Shown one piece after another: positions 56,587 through 64,000 of a stretch of DNA of 64,000 bases (position 1 is its first letter; each line of letters starts with the position of its first letter). Source of the stretch: Gadus chalcogrammus. Taxonomy: Eukaryota; Chordata; Actinopteri; Gadiformes; Gadidae. Position numbers and translations under genes: made by a program. Under the pieces are notes generated by a model. It made no database searches. It saw only the letters and a program-made list of their open reading frames with translations, and had not been told where the DNA came from. The DNA lies in the NCBI RefSeq assembly GCF_026213295.1, contig NC_079414.1, positions 6,253,847-6,317,846 on the forward strand. The letters are read 5' to 3'.

Positions 56587-59500
56587 ATGCAGAACCCGGA
56601 CGGAGCCGCGGCGCTGGCTGCCCAGCAACACCAGCGGGAGACCACCGAGAGCCTCGCCCTGCTCCGCGAAGCTGTTCTGCGGCTGACTCAGCACGCCGTC
56701 CGTGCTGCGCCGACCGCCGCCCCGACCAGCCGCCTCACGAAGCTGGGACCGGAAGACGACGTGGAGGCTTACCTCGAGGTCTTCGAGCGGGCCACACAGA
56801 GGGAAGGCTGGCCAGAGGAGCAGTGGGCGCACATTGTGGCGCCGTTCCTCACCGGACCCGCCCAGCAGGCGAGCCAGGACCTGCCGGCGGACATCGCCCG
56901 CCAGTACCCGGCGCTCAAACAGGCCATACTGGCCTACTACGGCCACAACCTCGCGGCGCGCGCGCAACGCGCGCAGGATTGGCGGTTTGACGCGCAGGGA
57001 GCTGTGCGCACCCAGATCGCCCAGCACAGCCGGCTGGTGAAGCGGTGGCTGACAGCGGGAGAGGGCCCCAGCCCGATCGACCGGGTGATCATTGACCACA
57101 CCCTGCGGCGACTCCCGCCGGACGCCCGCCGCGTGCTGGCCCACCATCACCCTGCCACCGTGGACGACCTGGTCCTCCAGCTGGAGAACTGGCAGGTGGC
57201 CCAGCTCCTGAACGCCGGGTCCGCCCCAGCCCCACGGCGCGCCGTGACCGGCCAAGCCCCGAGGGGACGTGATGTGTCGATGCCGTCAGCATACGCGGAC
57301 CCGGGGGCGGACCACACGTGCATGTTGGCGACCTGCTGGACGCAGGGAACATCTGGGAGTCCGACCATCCCGGCGCGGGTAATGAACCAGGACACGCAGG
57401 CCCTCTTGGACACCGGCAGTGCGGTTACCCTCCTTCGCCCCGACCTGGCGGGCGGGAAGGCCGGGGATCCGATGGAGGTGGCCTGCGTCCACGGGGACAC
57501 CCGGACATACCCCACATGCCACGTGGTAGTCCGCACCACCCATGGGGTATTCACGATCCGGGCGGGGATTGTCCCCCACCTACCGGTCCCCGTGTTAATC
57601 GGCAGGGACTGCCCGATTTTCCACCGGCTGTGGGACCCGACGCGGGAGCTACGGAGCTGGAGAGGCCCTCCCCGCAGAGGGGCGCGGGGGGTTCGGCAGG
57701 CCTACGGGGCCACCCGGCGCCCATCGTCCCCGGGGGAGCTGACGGCGGAGGACGAGGGATCGGAGGGGAACGGACCTTCCCCACCGGGGACCCCGGCGCG
57801 CACGGCGAGAGGACCCGTCCGGAGCGAGACACCGGAACCTACCCCCGACACCCCGGAGACCCTCACAGCCTCCGAGCAACCAGACCCACCGGAAGACCCG
57901 GAGAGCTCCCCCCTTACTGAGTTCTCGGACTTCTTACCAGAGGGGGGGGAAGGCTCGTCCCGACCCGGCCAGTTCGCCACCGCACAGCTCCAGGATGAGG
58001 CCCTCAAGCACGCCTGGAGCCACGTCCTGGTTCATGACGGGCAGGCCCGAGACTCGGTGAGTCACACACCACACCCGCACTTCAGCACCAGGGGGGGTCT
58101 GTTGTATCGAGTAGCCTCCAGGGAGGGGGGAGTGAGGGAACAGCTAGTGGTGCCCCGTTCCTACGTCAGTAAAGTGCTTTTTATGGCCCACACCCACCTC
58201 CTGGGGGCCCACCTGGGCATGGACAAGACCCGGGAGCGGGTCCTAGCCAGGTTCTATTGGCCGGGGGTTAAGCGGGATGTTGAGCGCCACTGCCAGGGAT
58301 GCCCCGAGTGCCAGCGGGTAGCCCCCCGGGCCATCGCTAGACACCCCCTCATTCCCATGCCCATCATCGAGACCCCCTTCGAGCGTTTGGCCTTAGACAT
58401 CGTGGGCCCCCTTCCCAAGACCAGCCGGGGCCACCGCTATATCCTGGTGCTAGTTGACTACGCCACCCGGTACCCCGAGGCCCTTCCCCTGCGCGCCGCC
58501 ACCACCAAGGCGGTCGCCCGTGAACTTATGCTCCTCTTCAGCCGGGTGGGGATAGCAAAGGAGGTGCTCACCGATCAGGGGTCGTGCTTCATGTCACGGG
58601 TGATGAAGGAGGTCCTCAGGCTCCTGCAGGTGAAGCAGCTCCGGACCTCGGTGTACCACCCCCAGACGGACGGCCTGGTCGAGCGGTTCAACAAGACCCT
58701 TAAGCAGATGCTCAAGAAGACCATGCAGGCCGACGGGAAGAATTGGGACCAACTACTACCCCACGTACTGTTCGCGGTACGGGAGGTCCCCCAGGCGTCC
58801 ACCGGGTTCTCCCCCTTCGAGCTGCTGTACGGGCGGAGGCCCCGCGGGATCCTGGACATCGCCAAGGAGGCCTGGGAGAGCCAGCCGTCCCCCCACCGCA
58901 CCACCGTGGACCACGTGGAGCAGGTGCGTGACCGCATGGCCCGGGTGTGGCCCATCGTCCGGAGGCACCTCCAGCAAGCGCAGCAGGCCCAGGCGAGGGT
59001 CTATAATCGAGGAGCCCAGCTGAGGACCTTTCAGCCAGGGGAACTGGTCCTGGTCCTGGTCCCCACGGCGGAGTGCCGGTTCCTGGCAAAGTGGCAGGGA
59101 CCCTACGAGGTGGTGGAACGCGTGGGCGAGGTGAACTACCGGGTCCGCCAGCCAGGGAGGCGGAAGCCGACGCAGCTATATCATATCAATCTCCTGAAGC
59201 AGTGGAGGGGGGGGGAGCCGACACCCGCCGACCCCGCTCCCTTGTCCCTGGCGGCCCGGCAGGAGATCCCGGAGGTCCCGGTGGGGGAGGACCTCAGCCC
59301 GGCCCAGAGACACGACCTGGACGAGATCGTCCTCCAGCATCGGGACGTGTTCTCCGACCTGCCGGGGAGGACTGCCGCCACCCACCACGACATCCGGACG
59401 GCACCAGGCATAAGGGTAAGGGTTCCGCCCTACAGGATCCCAGAGGCCCGGAGGGAGGCCATACGGGCCGAGGTGCGCCGAATGCTGCAGCTCGGCGTGA

Positions 59501-60954
59501 TAGAGGAGTCACGCAGCGCCTGGTGCAGCCCGGTGGTCCTGGTGCCCAAGCCGGATGGAACCTTTAGGTTCTGTAATGACTTCAGGCGGCTGAACGAGGC
59601 ATCGGAGTTCGACGCCTACCCCATGCCCCGGGTCGACGAACTTATCGAGCGCCTGGGTCCGGCACGGTACCTGTCGACCCTGGACCTGACCAAGGGGTAC
59701 TGGCAGGTGCCGTTGACCCGGGCGGCCCGGGAAAAGACGGCGTTCTCCACCCCGGGGGGACTGTACCAGTACACCGTCCTCCCCTTCGGGGTACACGGCG
59801 CCCCAGCCACATTCCAGCGGATGATGGACCAGCTCCTGAGGCCCCACCAGGATTACGCGGCGGCATACATCGATGACATCATCATCTACAGCCCCAGCTG
59901 GGATATCCACGTCCGCCAGCTAAGGGCCGTGCTGGGAGAGCTGCGGAGGGCGGGCCTCACCGCTAACCCGGCCAAATGTCGCCTCGGGAGAGAGGAGACG
60001 ACGTACCTGGGGTACCGGGTCGGGAGAGGGACAGTGCGGCCGCAGGAAGGCAAGGTAGCCGCCATACGGGCCTGGCCGCAACCCAGGACTAAGAAGCAGG
60101 TAAAGGCGTTCTTGGGGCTGGTGGGCTACTATCAGCGCTTCATTCCCGGGTACGCCACGCTGGCCAGCCCCATGAACGACCTAACCCGTAAGGCCTTACC
60201 AGACCGGGTTACCTGGTCAGAGGCGGCGGACCGGGCGTTCAAGACGCTCCGGGAGGCTCTGTGCTCAGAACCGGTACTAATCACACCTGACTTTAACCTC
60301 CCTGTGATTGTTCACACAGACGCCTCGGAGGTGGGACTTGGGGGGGTCTTGTCCCAGGTCCGGGCCGGAGAGGAGCACCCGATAACCTACGTCAGCCGGA
60401 AGCTCCTCCCCAACGAGCGCAATTACTCCACCGTAGAGAAGGAGGCCCTGGCCATTAAATGGTGCCTGGAGAAGTTGCGCTACTACCTCCTGGGGAGGGA
60501 GTTCACCTTGGTCACCGACCACGCCCCCCTGAAGTGGATGGCGGGGGCCAAGAACACAAACGCCCGGGTGACACGGTGGTTCCTGGCTCTCCAGGATTTC
60601 CGGTTCCGGGTGGACCACCGACCGGGCCGGGAGCATGCCAACGCCGACGCCCTGTCACGTCGGGATGCCTGTCTGGGCGGGTTTCCCGGAGACCAGGGGC
60701 TTGAGCAAACGGGGGGGGAGTGTGGCATCCCGCCCCTGAAGCCTCGGCCTGAACGGGCCCGCGGAACCGTGAAGGACGGGGTGTACCACCCCCACCCACC
60801 AGCCGGCGACGGAGAGCACCGGGTCCTTCCCCCCAATCAGCGGGATGGGGGACACCTGGCGGCGGGGAGGAGAAAGGCCCGGAGCCACTACAAGAGAGGC
60901 AGAGACAAGCATGGACGGGAGAAGCAGAGAGACGCATGGACTGCAGAGGCTTGA
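56587..60954 (+). CDS. Gag-Pol polyprotein of the Gmr1-type element (1455 aa)
   Basis: Residues 1-230 are Gag; 148-202 (LVKRWLTAGEGPSPIDRVII ... VDDLVLQLENW) resemble the SCAN domain, which is known to descend from Gmr1-like capsids. There is no zinc knuckle. Protease active site LLDTGS is at 273-278. Integrase zinc region covers about 535-575 (H537, H542, C572, C575). The integrase core has D604, D663 and E699, exact DD35E spacing, and a GPY-like motif KWQGPY near 835-840. RT has LPFGVHGAPATFQRMM and YIDD at 1094-1097. RNase H has HTDAS near 1243-1247 and TDHAPLKW near 1310. The last ~77 residues are encoded by the 3' LTR. The start chosen is the ATG giving MQNPDG, also seen in the copy at 48986. 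Every catalytic residue I can check is present, so the protein may be active. Confidence 0.95.
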   Translation: MQNPDGAAALAAQQHQRETTESLALLREAVLRLTQHAVRAAPTAAPTSRLTKLGPEDDVEAYLEVFERATQREGWPEEQWAHIVAPFLTGPAQQASQDLPADIARQYPALKQAILAYYGHNLAARAQRAQDWRFDAQGAVRTQIAQHSRLVKRWLTAGEGPSPIDRVIIDHTLRRLPPDARRVLAHHHPATVDDLVLQLENWQVAQLLNAGSAPAPRRAVTGQAPRGRDVSMPSAYADPGADHTCMLATCWTQGTSGSPTIPARVMNQDTQALLDTGSAVTLLRPDLAGGKAGDPMEVACVHGDTRTYPTCHVVVRTTHGVFTIRAGIVPHLPVPVLIGRDCPIFHRLWDPTRELRSWRGPPRRGARGVRQAYGATRRPSSPGELTAEDEGSEGNGPSPPGTPARTARGPVRSETPEPTPDTPETLTASEQPDPPEDPESSPLTEFSDFLPEGGEGSSRPGQFATAQLQDEALKHAWSHVLVHDGQARDSVSHTPHPHFSTRGGLLYRVASREGGVREQLVVPRSYVSKVLFMAHTHLLGAHLGMDKTRERVLARFYWPGVKRDVERHCQGCPECQRVAPRAIARHPLIPMPIIETPFERLALDIVGPLPKTSRGHRYILVLVDYATRYPEALPLRAATTKAVARELMLLFSRVGIAKEVLTDQGSCFMSRVMKEVLRLLQVKQLRTSVYHPQTDGLVERFNKTLKQMLKKTMQADGKNWDQLLPHVLFAVREVPQASTGFSPFELLYGRRPRGILDIAKEAWESQPSPHRTTVDHVEQVRDRMARVWPIVRRHLQQAQQAQARVYNRGAQLRTFQPGELVLVLVPTAECRFLAKWQGPYEVVERVGEVNYRVRQPGRRKPTQLYHINLLKQWRGGEPTPADPAPLSLAARQEIPEVPVGEDLSPAQRHDLDEIVLQHRDVFSDLPGRTAATHHDIRTAPGIRVRVPPYRIPEARREAIRAEVRRMLQLGVIEESRSAWCSPVVLVPKPDGTFRFCNDFRRLNEASEFDAYPMPRVDELIERLGPARYLSTLDLTKGYWQVPLTRAAREKTAFSTPGGLYQYTVLPFGVHGAPATFQRMMDQLLRPHQDYAAAYIDDIIIYSPSWDIHVRQLRAVLGELRRAGLTANPAKCRLGREETTYLGYRVGRGTVRPQEGKVAAIRAWPQPRTKKQVKAFLGLVGYYQRFIPGYATLASPMNDLTRKALPDRVTWSEAADRAFKTLREALCSEPVLITPDFNLPVIVHTDASEVGLGGVLSQVRAGEEHPITYVSRKLLPNERNYSTVEKEALAIKWCLEKLRYYLLGREFTLVTDHAPLKWMAGAKNTNARVTRWFLALQDFRFRVDHRPGREHANADALSRRDACLGGFPGDQGLEQTGGECGIPPLKPRPERARGTVKDGVYHPHPPAGDGEHRVLPPNQRDGGHLAAGRRKARSHYKRGRDKHGREKQRDAWTAEA

Positions 60955-61083
60955 GGCTCACGGAGACCCAAGCGCACCCTTATCCTCTTTGCTTATTGAA
61001 ATAAACGCCGAAAGTCGGCTTAAACCATCCGTTGCCACGTGTTTCACTGAATCCCGGCGCATTCTTCATTCCCGGATACCACA
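60721..61083 (+). repeat. 3' LTR of the complete Gmr1 element
   Basis: 363 bp, reads the same as the 5' LTR at every position I compared; AATAAA at 61000-61005. It also carries the stop codon of the gag-pol frame (60952-60954). Confidence 0.95.
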
Positions 61084-61562
61084 CCGTGCAATCCTTTGAT
61101 GTGTGGGCCTGTTCCTCGACTCCCTGGGGAGGGTCGAGAAAGCAAAGGGTAACATGGCACGGCCGCGAGCCCCTTATTATGACATCCTGGGGAGCTTCAA
61201 TTGTAAAGATTACCATCTGGTAAACAAAGGCTTTTGGTTTATTGGGGTTCAGACCCCCTCCAGAACCCAACCCAAGTGAATAAGAACTCATGACTTTGAA
61301 CACTCGGTGGACTTCTCCTAGCGTACCTTTAGAGTATGAAGTAAGACGCAGGGCGAACTCCCATCTGAGGCCTCAGATTATTGTAGGGTATGCTTGTTAT
61401 GTTGTTTGTTGATGCATGTTGTGATGTATCGTTTTGTGTATGTATGTATTGTTCGTACTTTTATTACAAATATATATGACCAGCAATTGCCTGGTCATAT
61501 ATATATTGTGTGTAAAGTATTGTATTGTGTGCTTTTCGCATCTAAATATCTCATCTGTCTTA
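61084..61562 (+). repeat. 3' LTR of the retroviral remnant (second part; first part 56071-56172)
   Basis: It matches 52980-53400 of the 5' LTR with small indels, for example an extra ggcttttggtttattgggg near 61227. The first part, with gtttcgtgtgatg and cctctcctttcgtgtgatgt, lies left of the Gmr1 insertion. It ends at a TTA where a Harbinger-type end starts. Confidence 0.83.
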
Positions 61563-61988
61563 GGGCCTAAACACACCGGCGCCCACGCGCAGCGGCGCGC
61601 ATTTCACGCGCGTCAAAAGCCGCCCCTAGCACTAACTGGAAGCGGCGCGATGGTCGCGCTGCAATATAAAATCAGGAAGTCACCTGTCGATCAACCGCAA
61701 CAAAGAGACGAAACGCAATGGGTGAGTAGCCTATTGTAGCCTAGTTTATTTATTTTCCATCTTTTTTCGCTGAATAATTTGAAAAATGTATAATCTGCGC
61801 AGTGAAAGTATGTTTTCAAGCAGCCGATCTACCAACTTAGTTTGTAGGGCACTTTATCGTTTTTATAACTGTCATTTCTTATTTATTTTATATTTTGCAA
61901 TTATTCATCTACTGAACAACAATCTCAATAAGTGCAGGACCTTCTATTAAGCCTTTTTAGTATATAGTGCAGTCACCTTTAAGGCCAA

Positions 61989-62098
61989 TTTTTATTTTGT
62001 GTATTTATTGTATTGAGCTACTGGATCGCTTTATTGGTCCCCATTGGGACCAATAAAGCCATCCAGTAGCTCAATACAATAAATACACAAAATAAAAA
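61989..62098. repeat. 110-bp near-perfect palindrome
   Basis: Two 55-nt arms, from tttttattttgtgtatttat to the centre near 62043 and back, differ only by a c/g position and at the centre. Directly after it, a 40-bp piece (aatacaataaatacacaaaa) is repeated once more. Confidence 0.9.
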
Positions 62099-62288
62099 TG
62101 TATTGGTCAATACAATAAATACACAAAATAAAAATGTATTGGTCCCCATTGGGTCCAATAAAGTAGCTATCTATCCATCTATATAGCCTTAACATAGCCA
62201 CACATTTACATGTATGCAGCCAGTAGTTATCCATTTTAATTGAACACAAGCTATTTTACATTTTATTGAGTTTTTTTTATTTCAACAG

Positions 62289-62480
62289 AACAATTGTTGC
62301 CAGACAAAGGGTGGCTGCCCTTCTTCTGCTGCGCCGTAGGCGGGCAAGGAGAAGTCGAAGGGTTTGGGTGCACCCCATCAATGAACGGAGACAAGAACAG
62401 GGGGTATACCACAATCTGGTCTAGGAGCTCCGTGCAGATCCTGAGAGGCACCGCCAATATTTCAATTCGCCACTATAGTG
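62289..62480 (+). pseudogene. Harbinger transposase exon fragment with nonsense codon
   Basis: After a ttcaacag acceptor, one frame reads LLLLRRRRARRSRRVWVHPI, then NERRQEQGVYHNLV, a TAG stop (62422-62424), and ELRADPERHRQYF. The WVHPIN-R...YHNLV-ELR-D...QYF pattern is the N-terminal signature of Harbinger (HARBI1-like) transposases. The TAG probably arose from a Gln codon. The DDE core is absent. Confidence 0.72.
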
Positions 62481-62566
62481 TGCAATGGCAGTACCGTATG
62501 GTGTAGCCTAGTCATGATGACCTATAATTTAGTTATTATCCCTCTCTGGTATAAATACTCTTTTGC

Positions 62567-62616
<50 letters not shown>

Positions 62617-62723
62617 CCTATATACTTTTTTTTTTATCCCTCAGGATAAATACAGTGATGTTATTGCTGTGCTGGACTCAGTAGCCAGTCTATTTTATTT
62701 GAGTGCTCGCCTCGAGACACTTA

Positions 62724-64000
62724 GGGCCCTATTTTAACGGTCTGAAACGCAAGTGGGAAAGCGCAAAGCGCAAGTAGCTTTGTGGGCGGTTCTACGGCGC
62801 TATCGCTATTTTACAGGCGGATAAAGTACACTTCCGCCGCGGCGCAAGTGTCAAAAGGGTTGGTCTGAAGCTGCCTAATTACCCGTAGGTGTGGTTTGGG
62901 CGTAACGTGCAATGAACCAATCAGAGCGTTTTCTCGCATCCCCTTTAAGAACGATCGGCGCATGTTCCATGGCGGATTGCTATTATGATGGCGGGTTTGC
63001 CAGACGCACGCAATGAAAGGTTCACCACAGAAGATACCGATGTGCTTGTCAGAGCAGTCAAAGAACGCGAGTTGGCTTTATATGGGGATGGGAGAAACCC
63101 ACCCAAAATTGCTTCCGTGAAAGCGGCTTGGGAGGAAATCGCCGTAATTGTTTCAGCAGCTGGACAAAATAGGACATCTCACAATTGCCGTAAGCGATAC
63201 AACGACGTCAGGAGAAGAGGAAAGGCCAAGCTTGCGGCCAACTTGAAAGCACGTCAAAAGACTGGAGGAGGATCTGGCAGTTACCAGGACCTCACGCCAG
63301 CAGAGGATATCGCTGCGTCAACACTGACCGCTGAAAGTGTTGAGGGTGTTGAGGGTTTTGGGGGCTTAGAGGTCGGCACTCAACCCGATGCACCAGCTGT
63401 CCAACCCCAAGGTACATAAATAAAGTTCACATAAATAGAGATGTCTCGTGAAAATCTTTTTAATCATTTTTGACATTTAATAAATGTAACACAGCCATAA
63501 AATAAATCAAAACAATGTCACGTAGCTTCTCAGGAAGAAGACCCTGGCCTCGGGACCAGCGCGCACGGGGCAGCTGAGGGAGCCGCGCGGCGCCCTCAAG
63601 CAAGACGCCGTGGCAGCAGCAGCAGCATGAGACCGCAGGACCACCCGTTCCTGCAGCTCCAGCAAACCGGGTTCGACATGCTGGAGCGGGAGCTGGCCGG
63701 GATGCGGCGAAACACCAACACCCGTCTGGACCGGGTGGCGATGTTGCTGCGGCCTCTCGGGCGCATCGCCTCAAGTTTGGACCGGATTGCGACAGCAATG
63801 GAACGTGCATGGCCCCCAAACGACCCACCTCCTCCCCCTGTTGTGCCCCTTCCTCCCCCTGTTGTGCCCCTTCCTCCCCCTGTTGTGCCCCTTCCTCCCC
63901 CTGTTGTGCCCCTTCCTCCCCCTGTTGTGCCCCTTCCTCCCCCCATTCCATCTCCGTCCACCTGCTCCTGCAGGAGCACATCCAGCGTCGCCACTCCCGG
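62724..64000 (+). mobile_element. PIF/Harbinger element, left part, running off the right edge
   Basis: It begins GGGCCCTATTTTAACGGTCT after TTA (62721-62723). A clean two-exon gene for a Myb/SANT-like protein follows. Harbinger elements typically carry such a DNA-binding partner plus a DDE transposase; the transposase would lie beyond the window. Coding is uninterrupted as far as visible, so this copy may be young. Confidence 0.75.
62985..64000 (+). CDS. Myb/SANT-like protein of the Harbinger element (partial)
   Basis: Exon 1 (62985-63411) starts MMAGLPDARNERFTTEDTD and has the trihelix/Myb pattern, with VKAAWEEIAVIVSAAG and HNCRKRYNDVRRRGKAKLA, like NAIF1-type regulators. A donor (GTACAT) follows CAA G. 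The best acceptor is just before 63538, giving G-AA GAC and an open frame. Exon 2 continues with QLQQTGFDMLERELAGMRRN and RLDRVAMLLRPLGRIASSLD, a helical region, then five copies of a VVPLPPP heptad (about 63840-63940) and runs off the edge. In known Harbinger elements this protein brings the transposase to the nucleus and the transposon ends. Confidence 0.72.

Larger units (their letters stand above)
56173..61083 (+). mobile_element. Complete Gmr1-type Ty3/gypsy retrotransposon, apparently intact
   Basis: Two 363-bp LTRs (56173-56535, 60721-61083) in which I found no difference by reading, a primer site, a single 1455-codon gag-pol frame and a polypurine tract acggggggggag (60709-60720) make a full element of 4911 bp. 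Domain order is Gag, protease, integrase, RT, RNase H. Integrase before RT is the defining oddity of the Gmr1 group of deuterostome gypsy elements. It lies inside the 3' LTR of the retroviral remnant. The flanks (ccag left, ccgt right) do not give a matching 4-bp TSD, unlike the family member at 9527. Confidence 0.95.
52791..61562 (+). mobile_element. Endogenous retrovirus remnant, internally deleted, 3' LTR split by Gmr1
   Basis: A 640-bp 5' LTR is followed by a perfect 18-nt tRNA-Pro-type primer site (53434-53451). About 2.6 kb of internal DNA retain a gag remnant with a damaged zinc knuckle and a short leader-like frame (55292-55645). Protease, RT, RNase H and integrase are missing, and no envelope ectodomain is seen. 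The 3' LTR starts at about 56071, joined inside the LTR so its first ~95 bp are lost. It is interrupted by the complete Gmr1 element (56173-61083) and resumes to 61562, where a Harbinger element cuts off its last ~40 bp. The primer type suggests a gamma/epsilon-like fish retrovirus; this is inference. It is not functional. Confidence 0.82.
61563..62720 (+). mobile_element. PIF/Harbinger element remnant with transposase exon
   Basis: It begins GGGCCTAAACACACCGG directly after TTA, the Harbinger-type target. A GC-rich first ~90 bp resembles the ends of Harbinger elements. A possible first exon (ATG at 61718, donor GTGAGT at 61722) and a transposase exon (62289-62480) follow. A palindrome (61989-62098) and an (AT)n tract (about 62565-62615) lie inside. 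The right terminus is not identified; another Harbinger end starts at 62724. Confidence 0.62.

Noticed and set aside
56518..57255. Long minus-strand frame opposite the Gmr1 gag
   Set aside because: Antisense shadow in GC-rich DNA; no known domain, and the sense frame has clear gag-pol motifs.

Overview
The window is vertebrate, almost certainly from a teleost fish. Host genes have short exons with GT-AG introns and AU-rich 3' UTRs. Most of the DNA is a nested set of repeats typical of fish: L1, L2, Rex1-like and R2/Hero-like LINEs, Ty3/gypsy elements including the Gmr1 group, an endogenous retrovirus remnant, hAT, PIF/Harbinger, ISL2EU-like and TTAA-flanked DNA transposons, and long CA/GT microsatellites. 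There is one 100-N assembly gap (20524-20623). The species cannot be named from the sequence alone.

Host content is small. Between about 8.2 and 20 kb lies a tandem array of three ELR+ CXC chemokine (CXCL8-like) genes on the + strand. Copy 2 (15952-16716, four coding exons, 101 aa) looks intact. Copy 1 (exons at 9950-10531) has lost its promoter core, start codon and half of the signal-peptide exon, and two transposons sit in its intron 1. Copy 3 (19795-19867) keeps its promoter and exon 1 only; the sequence then enters a transposon, a (GT)n tract and the assembly gap. Flanking DNA is shared between the copies, so they arose by segmental tandem duplication. At 42.0-43.0 kb on the - strand are three consecutive exons of a SMURF-type HECT ubiquitin ligase; no other exons of that gene were found.

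Layout: 1-3590, degenerate L1 (-) with a hAT MITE inside; 3959-7655, gypsy element (-) with matching TSDs, interrupted by a hAT carrying a BED-finger exon; 8.2-20.5 kb, chemokine array with several insertions; 20.6-21.5 kb, Cys-rich coding remnant; 22.6-26.9 kb, ISL2EU-like transposon with THAP/DDE and YqaJ-type genes; 27.4-34.1 kb, a fold-back repeat interrupted by an old Gmr1 element and a Rex1-like LINE; 35.3-41.9 kb, LINE graveyard; 42-43 kb, SMURF exons; 43.5-48.2 kb, DNA transposons and another LINE; 48.2-52.6 kb, APE-type LINE (-) split by a Gmr1 fragment and a solo LTR; 52.8-61.6 kb, retroviral remnant with a tRNA-Pro primer site whose 3' LTR holds a complete Gmr1 element; 61.6-64.0 kb, two PIF/Harbinger elements, the second running off the window.

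The most notable object is the Gmr1-type element at 56173-61083. It has two 363-bp LTRs in which I see no difference and one uninterrupted 1455-codon gag-pol frame. Integrase lies before reverse transcriptase, the copia-like order that defines the Gmr1 group, and its Gag resembles the SCAN domain. An older copy in the same window encodes a zinc-knuckle region that this young copy lacks. Four Gmr1 loci in 64 kb, from solo LTR to intact, give a small internal history of the family.
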